NCBI RefSeq assembly: GCF_018595675.2
Contig: NZ_CP092333.1
Span: 1,264,001-1,328,000 of the forward strand
Direction of reading: 5' to 3'
Length of the DNA: 64,000 nt
DNA from: Flavihumibacter fluvii
GTDB taxonomy: Bacteria > Bacteroidota > Bacteroidia > Chitinophagales > Chitinophagaceae
The first letter of the stretch is position 1; the number at the start of each line of letters is the position of its first letter. A model generated the notes under the pieces. The model saw only the letters and a list, made by a program, of their open reading frames with translations, was not told the DNA's origin and made no database searches. Shown here in pieces: positions 46,536 through 53,998 of this stretch. The position numbers and the translations under genes are program-made.

Positions 46536-46580
46536 AAAGGCCAGGTACACAAACGGTTTCCCGTGATGTACCTGGCCTTT
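46536..46580 (-). terminator. Strong hairpin between DUF2723 and VWA genes
   Basis: Perfect 14-bp arms (AAAGGCCAGGTACA 46536-46549 and TGTACCTGGCCTTT 46567-46580) enclose a 17-nt loop, inside which ACGG/CCGT can form a small second stem. No immediate T-run follows on the minus strand; eight Ts appear about 22 nt downstream. It lies after the DUF2723 stop, so it may terminate or stabilise that mRNA. Confidence 0.55.
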
Positions 46581-46596
46581 GCTGATAAGGAAAAGC

Positions 46597-49500
46597 TTAT
46601 TTCTTTCCACTGTCGGCCGGTTCCTGAACCGGTGACAAACTTTCGGGGGAAGGTTGGATAATGCTTCCGCCTTTATAGTTTTTGTCGAGCATATCGAGCA
46701 TTTGCATCAATTGTTGTGTGCCGGAAATTTCTGAACGCATTGCTTCTTGTTTCCTTTCGGGTAACTGGCTGTAATATTTGATCTGCTGCTCAAAATCCTT
46801 GTGCAATTCTTTTGAGACCCGGTCAGCCAAATCCTTGTGGCCAGCTTTATAAGCGGCTTCCAGGAATTTGAAGTTGAAATAATTGTGTTGGTTGTTTTTA
46901 CTCACCATCGCATATGGCATATTTACTTCCAAAATCCCTTTATCGGCCATATCCAGTAATTGTTTGGCTTCATCTTTACGGTTCAGGTCGGCAAGGCTGG
47001 CTGCGCCATCCGCATAAGCTGCCCGGATACTATTCAGGTGCAACCTGTTTTGCTCATCAAAATAAACACCTTTTATATCCGCACTGCCAAAACCAAATTT
47101 GGTACGCAACTTATCAACCATCCAATCTGTATTAAAGCCAGTATTATTGGCTACAGGTACCAGCCGATACGTCATCCCATCTTTCCGGACATAATTGGCA
47201 AAGCCCAACTCAGAAGCGGTGTAAGGTGCGGTAAAGCAAATGGGACGTTTCCATTTGTTTGCTGCTATAATGTTCAGTATGGCAAGATCATTCTTTAATA
47301 AAGTGCTTTTGTTTTCAGGTATAACAACCGGTACCTGACTTAACACACTATCATCTTTATTGACTGTTCCATTACCGCGCACCAGACTTTCATCAACACC
47401 CAGGATGAATTTTTTTGCCGGCAGGTAGTTGATTGTTTCGCCACCCTGCAGGGCAACTTTAAAGGCCGGATCCTCACTTCCTACTACATTTTTCATCACA
47501 TCATAGAGGTCATAGAACTTCTCCTGGTTAACATCCGGTCGCGGATTATAAACAATGTAATCACGGTTACGGCCCCTGATCTGTTCTTCAGACCAGATAA
47601 CATCTATTGGTGCACTTTCATTGATTTTGTACCTGAGTTGGTTAATATACCAGTCGATACCCAGTAAACTGTTGTTGATTACACGGATATCCGGACGAAT
47701 ATTTTCAACTTCCTGCGCATACCATAAGGGATAGGTATCGTTATCGCCATAGGTGAATAAAATTGCGTTAGGTGGACAGCTTTCGAGGTAATCTTTAGCC
47801 AGGTCGCGGGCCAGCACTTTTTTACTGCGATCATGGTCATCCCATTCCTGTGAACCCATAATGACGGGTACAGCAAGTAAACACAGGAAGGCGGCACCAT
47901 AATTAGAAATTGGTTCGGAAGCCTTTCGCATGAGCCATTCCCTCACCTGTAAAACGCCTAAACCAATCCAGATGGCAAAAGCATAGAATGAACCCACATA
48001 AGCATAATCACGCTCCCTGGGCTGGTTACCCGCCTGGTTCAGGTATAAAACGATGGCGATACCTGTAAAGAAGAACAGCAGTCCAACCACCAGGAAATCG
48101 CGCCTCTTGGCAAAATATTGGTACATCGCGCCGAATATGCCCAAAATCATAGGCAGGAAGAACAATTTATTATGTGCCTTATTGTTCTTGATACTATCAG
48201 GTAACGCATCCTGGTTACCCAGACGAACATTATCAATCGGAGATATCCCACTTATCCAGTTGCCATCACGGGCATTACCCGGACCAAAGCCCTGGATATC
48301 ATTCTGTTTTCCGGCAAAATTCCACATGAAATACCGCCAATACATCCAGTTCATCTGGTAATTGAAAAAGAAATTGATATTGTCACCCATATTAGGTTTT
48401 TCACCATCAGCCAATCCCAGCCAATCCTTATAGAAATTAGCATGGCCCTGGTCGTTGCTGGCGTCCCAGACACGGGGAAAGATCATTTTATCTTCAGCTG
48501 CGTAAACCGGTTTGATATCATACCCAACTTCCTCATAAGATTTTTCACCTTTACTGTACTTCATTGAAGTTTGTTCGTAATCAGTAGGGGAAGCCGTAAA
48601 AACCTGTCCATATAATAGCGGAAAATCGCCATATTGATCCCGCCCAAGATATCCCACCAATGAGTTGGGGTTATCAACATTATACATGTCCACAGCCGGA
48701 TTGGCATTGGAACGGATCATAGTAGTGATATAACTGGAATACCCCAATAACATGAAGATCACGCACCATATACCCAGGCGTAAAAAGTTCCAGTGGTTCT
48801 TTTTGGCCAATGAAAGGCCAAACCATAATAGAACAGACAATAACACAAAAAAGAAAATAAAGCCAGAAAAGAAAGGCATGCCAAAATTGTTCACAAAACG
48901 GATATCAAACCAACCTGCCAGTTTTACCGTCCATTGGATAACGGCAACCTGAACAAATCCTGTGATCAGGCAGCCAATAATAAATGCCCGGAAAGTACCC
49001 CATGGAGTGGGCTCGTATCTTTTGAAATAATAGACCATTACGATTGCCGGGATGGTCAAAAGGTTCAGCAGGTGAACGCCAATGGAAAGACCCATCATAA
49101 AAAAGATAAAGACAATCCATTTATCGGCACCCGGCTTATCAGCGTTATGTTCCCATTTCAGAATAGCCCAGAATACAAGAGCCGTAAATAATGATGATAA
49201 GGCATAAACTTCACCTTCCACGGCACTGAACCAGAAAGAATCACTGAAGGTATATGCAAGAGCACCTACCACACCGGCACTCATCGCCGCAAATGTCTGC
49301 TGACCGGTTAATGCGGCACTGCCATTTCCGACTAATTTTTTAGCAAAATGGGTAATGGTCCAGAAAAGGAAAAGAATGGTAAAACCACTGCTAAGGGCGC
49401 TCATGATATTTATGGCTCTGGCTGGATTGCCTGCGCCAAAAAGCACAATAAACAGACGGCCCAAAATCACAAACAGGGGGGCACCTGGTGGGTGCGGCAC

Positions 49501-49638
49501 CTGAAGTTTATATACGCTGGAAATAAATTCACCACAATCCCATAAACTGGCAGTGGCTTCCATTGTCAACAGGTACACCGAACAGGCTATGGCGCAAACC
49601 ACCCAGCCGACAATGTTGTTCACTTTGTTAAAATTCAT
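46597..49638 (-). CDS. DUF2723 (TMEM260-like) membrane protein, candidate O-mannosyltransferase
   Basis: The 1013-residue protein has around a dozen membrane helices. The hallmark sequence lies near residue 30-55: WDCGEFISSVYKLQVPHPPGAPLF, with the DCGEF and HPPG elements. A soluble extracytoplasmic domain follows, and the C-terminus (after about 880) has TPR-like helices with DEAKQLLDMADKG and YFNFKFLEAAYKAGHKDLADRV. Human TMEM260 of the same family is a protein O-mannosyltransferase, so a GT-C role in protein glycosylation in Bacteroidota is inferred. A TATATTTG element lies 27 nt upstream of the ATG. Confidence 0.85.
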   Translation of the reverse strand: MNFNKVNNIVGWVVCAIACSVYLLTMEATASLWDCGEFISSVYKLQVPHPPGAPLFVILGRLFIVLFGAGNPARAINIMSALSSGFTILFLFWTITHFAKKLVGNGSAALTGQQTFAAMSAGVVGALAYTFSDSFWFSAVEGEVYALSSLFTALVFWAILKWEHNADKPGADKWIVFIFFMMGLSIGVHLLNLLTIPAIVMVYYFKRYEPTPWGTFRAFIIGCLITGFVQVAVIQWTVKLAGWFDIRFVNNFGMPFFSGFIFFFVLLSVLLWFGLSLAKKNHWNFLRLGIWCVIFMLLGYSSYITTMIRSNANPAVDMYNVDNPNSLVGYLGRDQYGDFPLLYGQVFTASPTDYEQTSMKYSKGEKSYEEVGYDIKPVYAAEDKMIFPRVWDASNDQGHANFYKDWLGLADGEKPNMGDNINFFFNYQMNWMYWRYFMWNFAGKQNDIQGFGPGNARDGNWISGISPIDNVRLGNQDALPDSIKNNKAHNKLFFLPMILGIFGAMYQYFAKRRDFLVVGLLFFFTGIAIVLYLNQAGNQPRERDYAYVGSFYAFAIWIGLGVLQVREWLMRKASEPISNYGAAFLCLLAVPVIMGSQEWDDHDRSKKVLARDLAKDYLESCPPNAILFTYGDNDTYPLWYAQEVENIRPDIRVINNSLLGIDWYINQLRYKINESAPIDVIWSEEQIRGRNRDYIVYNPRPDVNQEKFYDLYDVMKNVVGSEDPAFKVALQGGETINYLPAKKFILGVDESLVRGNGTVNKDDSVLSQVPVVIPENKSTLLKNDLAILNIIAANKWKRPICFTAPYTASELGFANYVRKDGMTYRLVPVANNTGFNTDWMVDKLRTKFGFGSADIKGVYFDEQNRLHLNSIRAAYADGAASLADLNRKDEAKQLLDMADKGILEVNMPYAMVSKNNQHNYFNFKFLEAAYKAGHKDLADRVSKELHKDFEQQIKYYSQLPERKQEAMRSEISGTQQLMQMLDMLDKNYKGGSIIQPSPESLSPVQEPADSGKK

Positions 49639-49664
49639 AAATCGTTGGTTTAGAAAAGGCGAGG

Positions 49665-49672
49665 CAAATATA
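49665..49672 (-). promoter_or_regulatory. DUF2723 gene -7 element TATATTTG
   Basis: The minus-strand TATATTTG matches TAnnTTTG, giving a leader of about 20 nt before the ATG at 49638. Confidence 0.55.
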
Positions 49673-49709
49673 AGAATCTGGCGTTCCTAATCGAAGGCGG
49701 AGGGGTAAA

Positions 49710-50531
49710 TTATGCAAATAAGATCTTAACAGTTTGATAAAATAGGCGATTTTGAAGGTAGGCATTCTGGGCTTGTTCCAGGTAACCTTGCAACCCAAAT
49801 AACCCGGCTGCATTGCCTTTATTGATCGCAATTTCAAGGTAACCGGCCGAATTGAAGAGGGCCAGTTTTTCCCCTTCGGGCACATCGGCATAGGTTTCTG
49901 AGATTTTTTCGATCACTTCGTCACGCTTAAAAACGATCGAAAACCGTCGACCTTTCCGTTGGGCTTCAAATTGTTCCCTGGTAATATTCACAATTACATT
50001 CTCAAAATTATCAATATAGATGATTTGCCCTTCTATCCAGGTATCGCTTAGTAAGGGTTTCAGCGGATTCTTTTCAAGGTAAACCACATCAGGTTCGCCA
50101 ATTGACGTGAGTCTTTCCCCCCGGCTGATAGCTGCTATTGCATTTCCAAAAACGCCGGCACAATATAAAGTGCTGCGGATCGCCATTTTATCGCATGGCA
50201 GGCCAATCACCATTTCCGGCCTTTCTTCCAGGATCATGCCCAGCAACCCGTTATCAGCACAAAGAATATACTGGTTTTGGTGGAAAGCCAGGATCAGCTG
50301 GTCAGGTTTTTGTTCAAACAGGTTCACCATCACCAGGTGGAATGTGAATTCGGGAAAATGTCGGATGGCGTTCCGGCAGATATAAGCGGCCTGAGGATAA
50401 TTGAACGGACTGATCTGGTGAGTAATATCAATAATGGTAAATCCCGGATCGATCTGAAGCAGCTGGCCTTTAATAGCCGCTGCCAGGTAATCCTGGTTGC
50501 CAATATCTGAGGTTAAGGTGAGTAATGACAT
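49710..50531 (-). CDS. SAM hydrolase / SAM hydroxide adenosyltransferase (DUF62 family)
   Basis: The 273-residue protein has the family N-terminus LLTLTSDIGNQDYLAAAIKGQL and DITHQISPFN near 35. A CADNGLLGMI motif follows near 111, then the C-terminal DNFENVIVNIT near 178. The family cleaves S-adenosylmethionine to adenosine and methionine (halogenase-related fold, hydroxide as nucleophile). No signal peptide is visible. The promoter element lies just after the neighbouring SDR gene's stop, with 13 nt to the ATG. Confidence 0.9.
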   Translation of the reverse strand: MSLLTLTSDIGNQDYLAAAIKGQLLQIDPGFTIIDITHQISPFNYPQAAYICRNAIRHFPEFTFHLVMVNLFEQKPDQLILAFHQNQYILCADNGLLGMILEERPEMVIGLPCDKMAIRSTLYCAGVFGNAIAAISRGERLTSIGEPDVVYLEKNPLKPLLSDTWIEGQIIYIDNFENVIVNITREQFEAQRKGRRFSIVFKRDEVIEKISETYADVPEGEKLALFNSAGYLEIAINKGNAAGLFGLQGYLEQAQNAYLQNRLFYQTVKILFA

Positions 50532-50544
50532 GAATGCTTGGGTG

Positions 50545-50552
50545 CAAATGTA
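50545..50552 (-). promoter_or_regulatory. SAM hydrolase gene -7 element TACATTTG
   Basis: The minus-strand TACATTTG abuts the SDR stop codon (50553-50555) and ends 13 nt before the ATG, indicating that this gene has its own promoter despite its closeness to the SDR. Confidence 0.5.
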
Positions 50553-51362
50553 CTATTTCACCAATTTGCCATCCTTGAAAAAAAAGTTGTGCGTCAGTTT
50601 ATCGGCCCATGCCGGGAAAAACTTATTCATGAACACGGTTCGTTTACCCGTAAAGGTTAGTACCTCACTGCGTTTTCTTTTTTCAATAGCATGGAGGATA
50701 TGTTCAGCACATTCGGCTGCAGGCATCATTTTTTCTTCATCCATGGGTGTTTTTCCATGTGACCTGGCAGTTGCATCCAGGGCTGCATTCCTGATATTGG
50801 AAGCAGTAAAGCCAGGTGATACCCACATCACATGTACTTCCTTTTCCAGCAATTCTGTGCGCAATGCCTCCAGCCATCCCTGTAAAGCAAATTTTGAAGC
50901 GGAATAAGCACTTCTTCCCGGTAGTCCCCGGTAGCCTGCAATGGAAGAAATCCCTAATATCACCCCCTGCCGGCGAATCAGCGAAGGAAGGGCATATTTG
51001 GTACAATAAACACTGCCAAAAAAGTTTACATCCATTACTTTCCGGAAGACTTCAGTATCTGCTTCTTCAAACAATGCACGCATGGATATCCCGGCATTAT
51101 TAATCAATATATCAATATCTCCAAAAGTCTCAATCGTAGACTCAATAAATTTCCGGCATTCCGATTCCTTACTTACATCTGCAACCACAGTGTGCAACAT
51201 GACATTGGTATATTCCATCTGGAGATTGTACAACTTGTCATAGTTTCGTCCGCAAGTCGCAACTTTTGCACCAAGTGGGATCAATGCATCGATCAGCGCT
51301 TTGCCGATACCTTCACTACCGCCGGTGATGGCAATTACTTTATTGGTAAAGAAAGAAGACAT
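50553..51362 (-). CDS. SDR family oxidoreductase
   Basis: The 269-residue protein has TGGSEGIGKAL at residues 13-23 for cofactor binding, NNAGISM near 90, ISSIAGYRG near 140 and the catalytic YSASK near 155. The C-terminal helix is extended with positive residues (KLTHNFFFKDGK). Activity type is NAD(P)-dependent oxidoreduction; the substrate is unknown. It has its own promoter element 10 nt upstream. Confidence 0.9.
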   Translation of the reverse strand: MSSFFTNKVIAITGGSEGIGKALIDALIPLGAKVATCGRNYDKLYNLQMEYTNVMLHTVVADVSKESECRKFIESTIETFGDIDILINNAGISMRALFEEADTEVFRKVMDVNFFGSVYCTKYALPSLIRRQGVILGISSIAGYRGLPGRSAYSASKFALQGWLEALRTELLEKEVHVMWVSPGFTASNIRNAALDATARSHGKTPMDEEKMMPAAECAEHILHAIEKRKRSEVLTFTGKRTVFMNKFFPAWADKLTHNFFFKDGKLVK

Positions 51363-51372
51363 AATGGGTAAA

Positions 51373-51380
51373 CAAAATTA
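51373..51380 (-). promoter_or_regulatory. SDR gene -7 element TAATTTTG
   Basis: The minus-strand TAATTTTG ends 10 nt upstream of the ATG at 51362, implying a very short leader. Confidence 0.55.
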
Positions 51381-51479
51381 TTACGCAAACCTACCCAAAA
51401 AAGATGGTTGAAGGATAAGGTGTGCCGGAATTTGGAAAAAGAACAGGATGGCCTTTTTTTAAAAAAAGCCGTAAAAAAT

Positions 51480-51509
51480 TTGGGAACAAATGTTTTATCC
51501 TTATTTTTG
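51480..51509 (+). promoter_or_regulatory. tRNA-Lys promoter: TTG plus TATTTTTG
   Basis: TTG at 51480-51482 and TATTTTTG at 51502-51509 have a 19-nt spacer, matching the Bacteroidota promoter. They sit 44 nt before the tRNA 5' end. Confidence 0.75.
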
Positions 51510-51553
51510 CACTCCCAAAACGAAATAGTTACCTGTTTCGTAGTGTTTTTGAA

Positions 51554-51626
51554 GATCTGGTAGCTCAGTTGGTAGAGCAATACACTTTTAATGTATGGGC
51601 CCTGGGTTCGAGTCCCAGCCGGATCA
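51554..51626 (+). tRNA. tRNA-Lys(UUU)
   Basis: The 73-nt cloverleaf has acceptor GATCTGG pairing with CCGGATC, a D arm GCTC...GAGC, the anticodon stem ATACA/TGTAT with loop CTTTTAA (anticodon UUU), and a T arm CTGGG/CCCAG with TTCGAGT. CCA is not encoded. A37 is the site modified by MtaB-type enzymes. Confidence 0.96.
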
Positions 51627-51633
51627 CAAGTTT

Positions 51634-51668
51634 AAAAATAGCCTGTTGAATTTCAACAGGCTATTTTT
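51634..51668 (+). terminator. Rho-independent terminator after tRNA-Lys
   Basis: An inverted repeat with AAAAATAGCCTGTTG and CAACAGGCTATTTTT arms and a 5-nt loop, ending in a T-run. It begins 8 nt after the tRNA. Confidence 0.9.
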
Positions 51669-53062
51669 ATGGGTTTGATGAAGGTTATTGGTTACAACTA
51701 AAGTTTTCTTGCCGCCTGGCATCAAGCTTGTTTTGGTATCGATTGTTCCAGGCCCATTTTGGAGTACCCGGTGTGTATAAGGATGGATACAATTATAAAG
51801 CGGCAACAAATAATTAAGTTGAAATTGCCGGACTTTACCTGTCAATTACAATTCCCTGTGAGCATAATTGCAGGCACTTAATTTCTTTTTTTAGGAGGTG
51901 GCACTGCAGGTGCAGTAAATGGTTTTGTTTTCAGTAAGTTTTTGTTTCAACTATGGCCCGTTCCAGTTGAGCATCTTTACCTCTGGCCAATGTTACTAAA
52001 TCTTCAGTTACTTCTATATCAGGATCCACACCGTGCCCTTTTTAAGCAAGGTGCCATCCGTATTGTAAATTTTACGGTGCATGGCATTACAAATCTTCAT
52101 GGTGCCGGGGCTTCCTGTAATACAACTGCGGCAGCACCGAATCCGACCCTAACCTGTATTGCATTAAGTTTAAGGCTTTCGGACAAAATAAAATCTATTA
52201 TGAATAATTTTTAAACCAGGCTTTATACATAGATTTTCCTGTTTTGCAGAAAAACCACTGTCCTTAAATAGTCCTTATAGTTCTGTGGTCTATTAATGGC
52301 AGCAGCATTAAGGATGTCTTATAAACGGAATGTTTCTAAATTCTCTTTATACCATGGGCTTTCCAGCATATCAGCCTGTGATTTATAACAGGCAATAACT
52401 TATTGTGAAAGAATTAAACCTCCCTGCTAAACCCAAAGGTGTATCTACATCAAGAACAAATGTTGGTATTTATTTCATCATGATGGTTTAAGGAAATACT
52501 GCCAGTAAGGTAAAACTTTCCTATGTTTCATTTTGTCGTACTTCAGGCTAATATTATAGGTTTCGTATCTATGATTAACTGCTGAACTGCCTTCTGGGAA
52601 ATGATTACAGCAGTTTTGTGGTATCCGTATTGTGCCATAGACGGAGGTATAGCGATGACGAAATCAAGCTTGTCCGCTGACAGAATTTAGTTTAAAGTAA
52701 TATCCTCAATGCAATATCCAAACTTTGGTCCCTGTTAAAATGTGCCGTGCCCAGGTGGTTATACTTATCTTTTGGTCAAGAAAAAAATATTGTCTGATAC
52801 CAATTATGTTACCAGCCTCCTTAACTGCATTCTTGTGGATGCTTGGAATTTCTTAACTGCCGATAGTTGAATCTGTCGGGTTTAAGCAATAAAAGACCGA
52901 TCCTGATTCTGATCCATTGAAATCGCCTTGTCCACTTGTGATCAAGGCAAGTGCAAAGGTTCCATGTTGAATGACAGCAGGCATTTGAAAGACTGTTTGT
53001 GCCGGATAATAGAAAAAATTCTGGTTTAAGGATTAAGATTTACAATTGTACATTTCAGGAAA
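51669..53062. other. 1.4-kb stretch without intact genes
   Basis: No intact gene is visible. The minus strand carries an eroded peptidase C-terminus (51878-52260) and, further upstream in the same orientation (52300-53040), short open stretches with protein-like composition interrupted by many stops, as expected of a decayed gene. The plus-strand 90-codon frame at 51942-52214 is antisense to the remnant. Confidence 0.7.
51878..52260 (-). pseudogene. Degraded C-terminus of S41/tricorn-like peptidase
   Basis: Reading the minus strand across two one-base deletions gives a continuous C-terminal tail. Upstream KIYNTDGTLLKK joins, by a frameshift near 52036, to GHGVDPDIEV, then DLVTLARGKDAQLERAI, and by a second frameshift near 51934 to LKTKPFTAPAVPPPKKRN and a stop. 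The GHGVDPDIEV...QLxxAI...KTxP pattern is the conserved end of S41 tricorn-like proteases. Both shifts break the frame, so no functional peptidase is made. The peptidase core upstream is no longer recognisable. Boundaries of the remnant are approximate. Confidence 0.7.
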
Positions 53063-53998
53063 TCATGCATTAAAAACCCTGGTCAGGGAAAGCAATCGCT
53101 CTACATCCTGCTGGTTGCAAAGTGCTGTACCAGCATTCAGGCACGCAGCCGTTCCGCAGGCCACTGCATAACGGATTGTATCTTCAAATGATTTGCCTAG
53201 GTTTAAGCTGATAACCAGGCCAGCTACCATGCTATCTCCGGCACCAACGGTACCTTTAATTTTAACAGCTGGTGGGATAGCCCTGAACACCTTGTCTTTA
53301 GTGACCAGCATGGCTCCGGTGGAACCGATTGAAACAACCATCATTTCACAATACCCATTAGCGATCACCTCTCTTGCCACGGATTCAATTTGTTCAAGGT
53401 GGATTTCATTTCGACCAGCCAGCATACTCAACTCTGAAAGATTGGGTTTTAACAGGAAAACGCCACAATCTTTCAACTGTAATAAAGCCTCCCTGGAAGT
53501 ATCGACAATCAGCCTTGCTTTTTTTTGCCTGGCAATTCCAGCAATCTGATGGAATATATCAATTGGGACCCCGGGTGGAAGACTACCGCTAACAATTATA
53601 TAGGATGGATCTTTTATACTATCAATCGCATTTAGGCATGCTTGCCACTCACCAGGCAGTAATTCAATACCTGGCATTATAAAGCGGTACTGAAGGTTGG
53701 TGGCCTCATTAAGTACGTTCAGATTCACCCTCATCTCATATTTGCTTTCAATCACAATAACAGGAACATGTTCTGTGGCTAGTATACTGCTGAATTGAGC
53801 ACCGGTACATCCGCCCGCCGGGTAAATGGCAGTGGCTGAATAGCCAAGTTTATTGATGGCCCTCGCAATATTAATACCACCACCTCCAGGCTCAAGTATG
53901 GGTTCAGTGCAATGCAATTTCTTTTCAGGAAGCAATACTGGAACCGTAACACTTTTGTCGATACATGGACTAAACGTTATTGTAACCAGGTTTGGCAT
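53063..53998 (-). CDS. pfkB: 6-phosphofructokinase II-like PfkB family kinase
   Basis: The 311-residue ribokinase-fold enzyme begins LVTITFSPCIDKSVTVP, and has EPGGGGINIARAINKLG near 36-52. The GGGGIN rather than GGKGIN pattern is characteristic of E. coli PfkB-type 6-phosphofructokinase II. Further motifs are IVSGSLPPGVP near 135 and the catalytic GTVGAGDSMVAGL near 245. 1-phosphofructokinase or tagatose-6-phosphate kinase activities are alternatives. The ATG at 53998 was chosen; a TTG at 54013 would extend it by 5 codons. It overlaps the ppsA stop by 29 nt, so the two are translationally linked. Confidence 0.88.
   Translation of the reverse strand: MPNLVTITFSPCIDKSVTVPVLLPEKKLHCTEPILEPGGGGINIARAINKLGYSATAIYPAGGCTGAQFSSILATEHVPVIVIESKYEMRVNLNVLNEATNLQYRFIMPGIELLPGEWQACLNAIDSIKDPSYIIVSGSLPPGVPIDIFHQIAGIARQKKARLIVDTSREALLQLKDCGVFLLKPNLSELSMLAGRNEIHLEQIESVAREVIANGYCEMMVVSIGSTGAMLVTKDKVFRAIPPAVKIKGTVGAGDSMVAGLVISLNLGKSFEDTIRYAVACGTAACLNAGTALCNQQDVERLLSLTRVFNA

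Noticed and set aside
51624-51845. Minus-strand 73-codon ORF downstream of tRNA-Lys
   Set aside because: It reads through the tRNA-Lys terminator hairpin and the tRNA end, so it is a by-product of RNA gene structure.
51942-52214. Plus-strand 90-codon ORF in the gene-free stretch
   Set aside because: It lies antisense to the clear minus-strand peptidase remnant and shows no protein-like pattern of its own.
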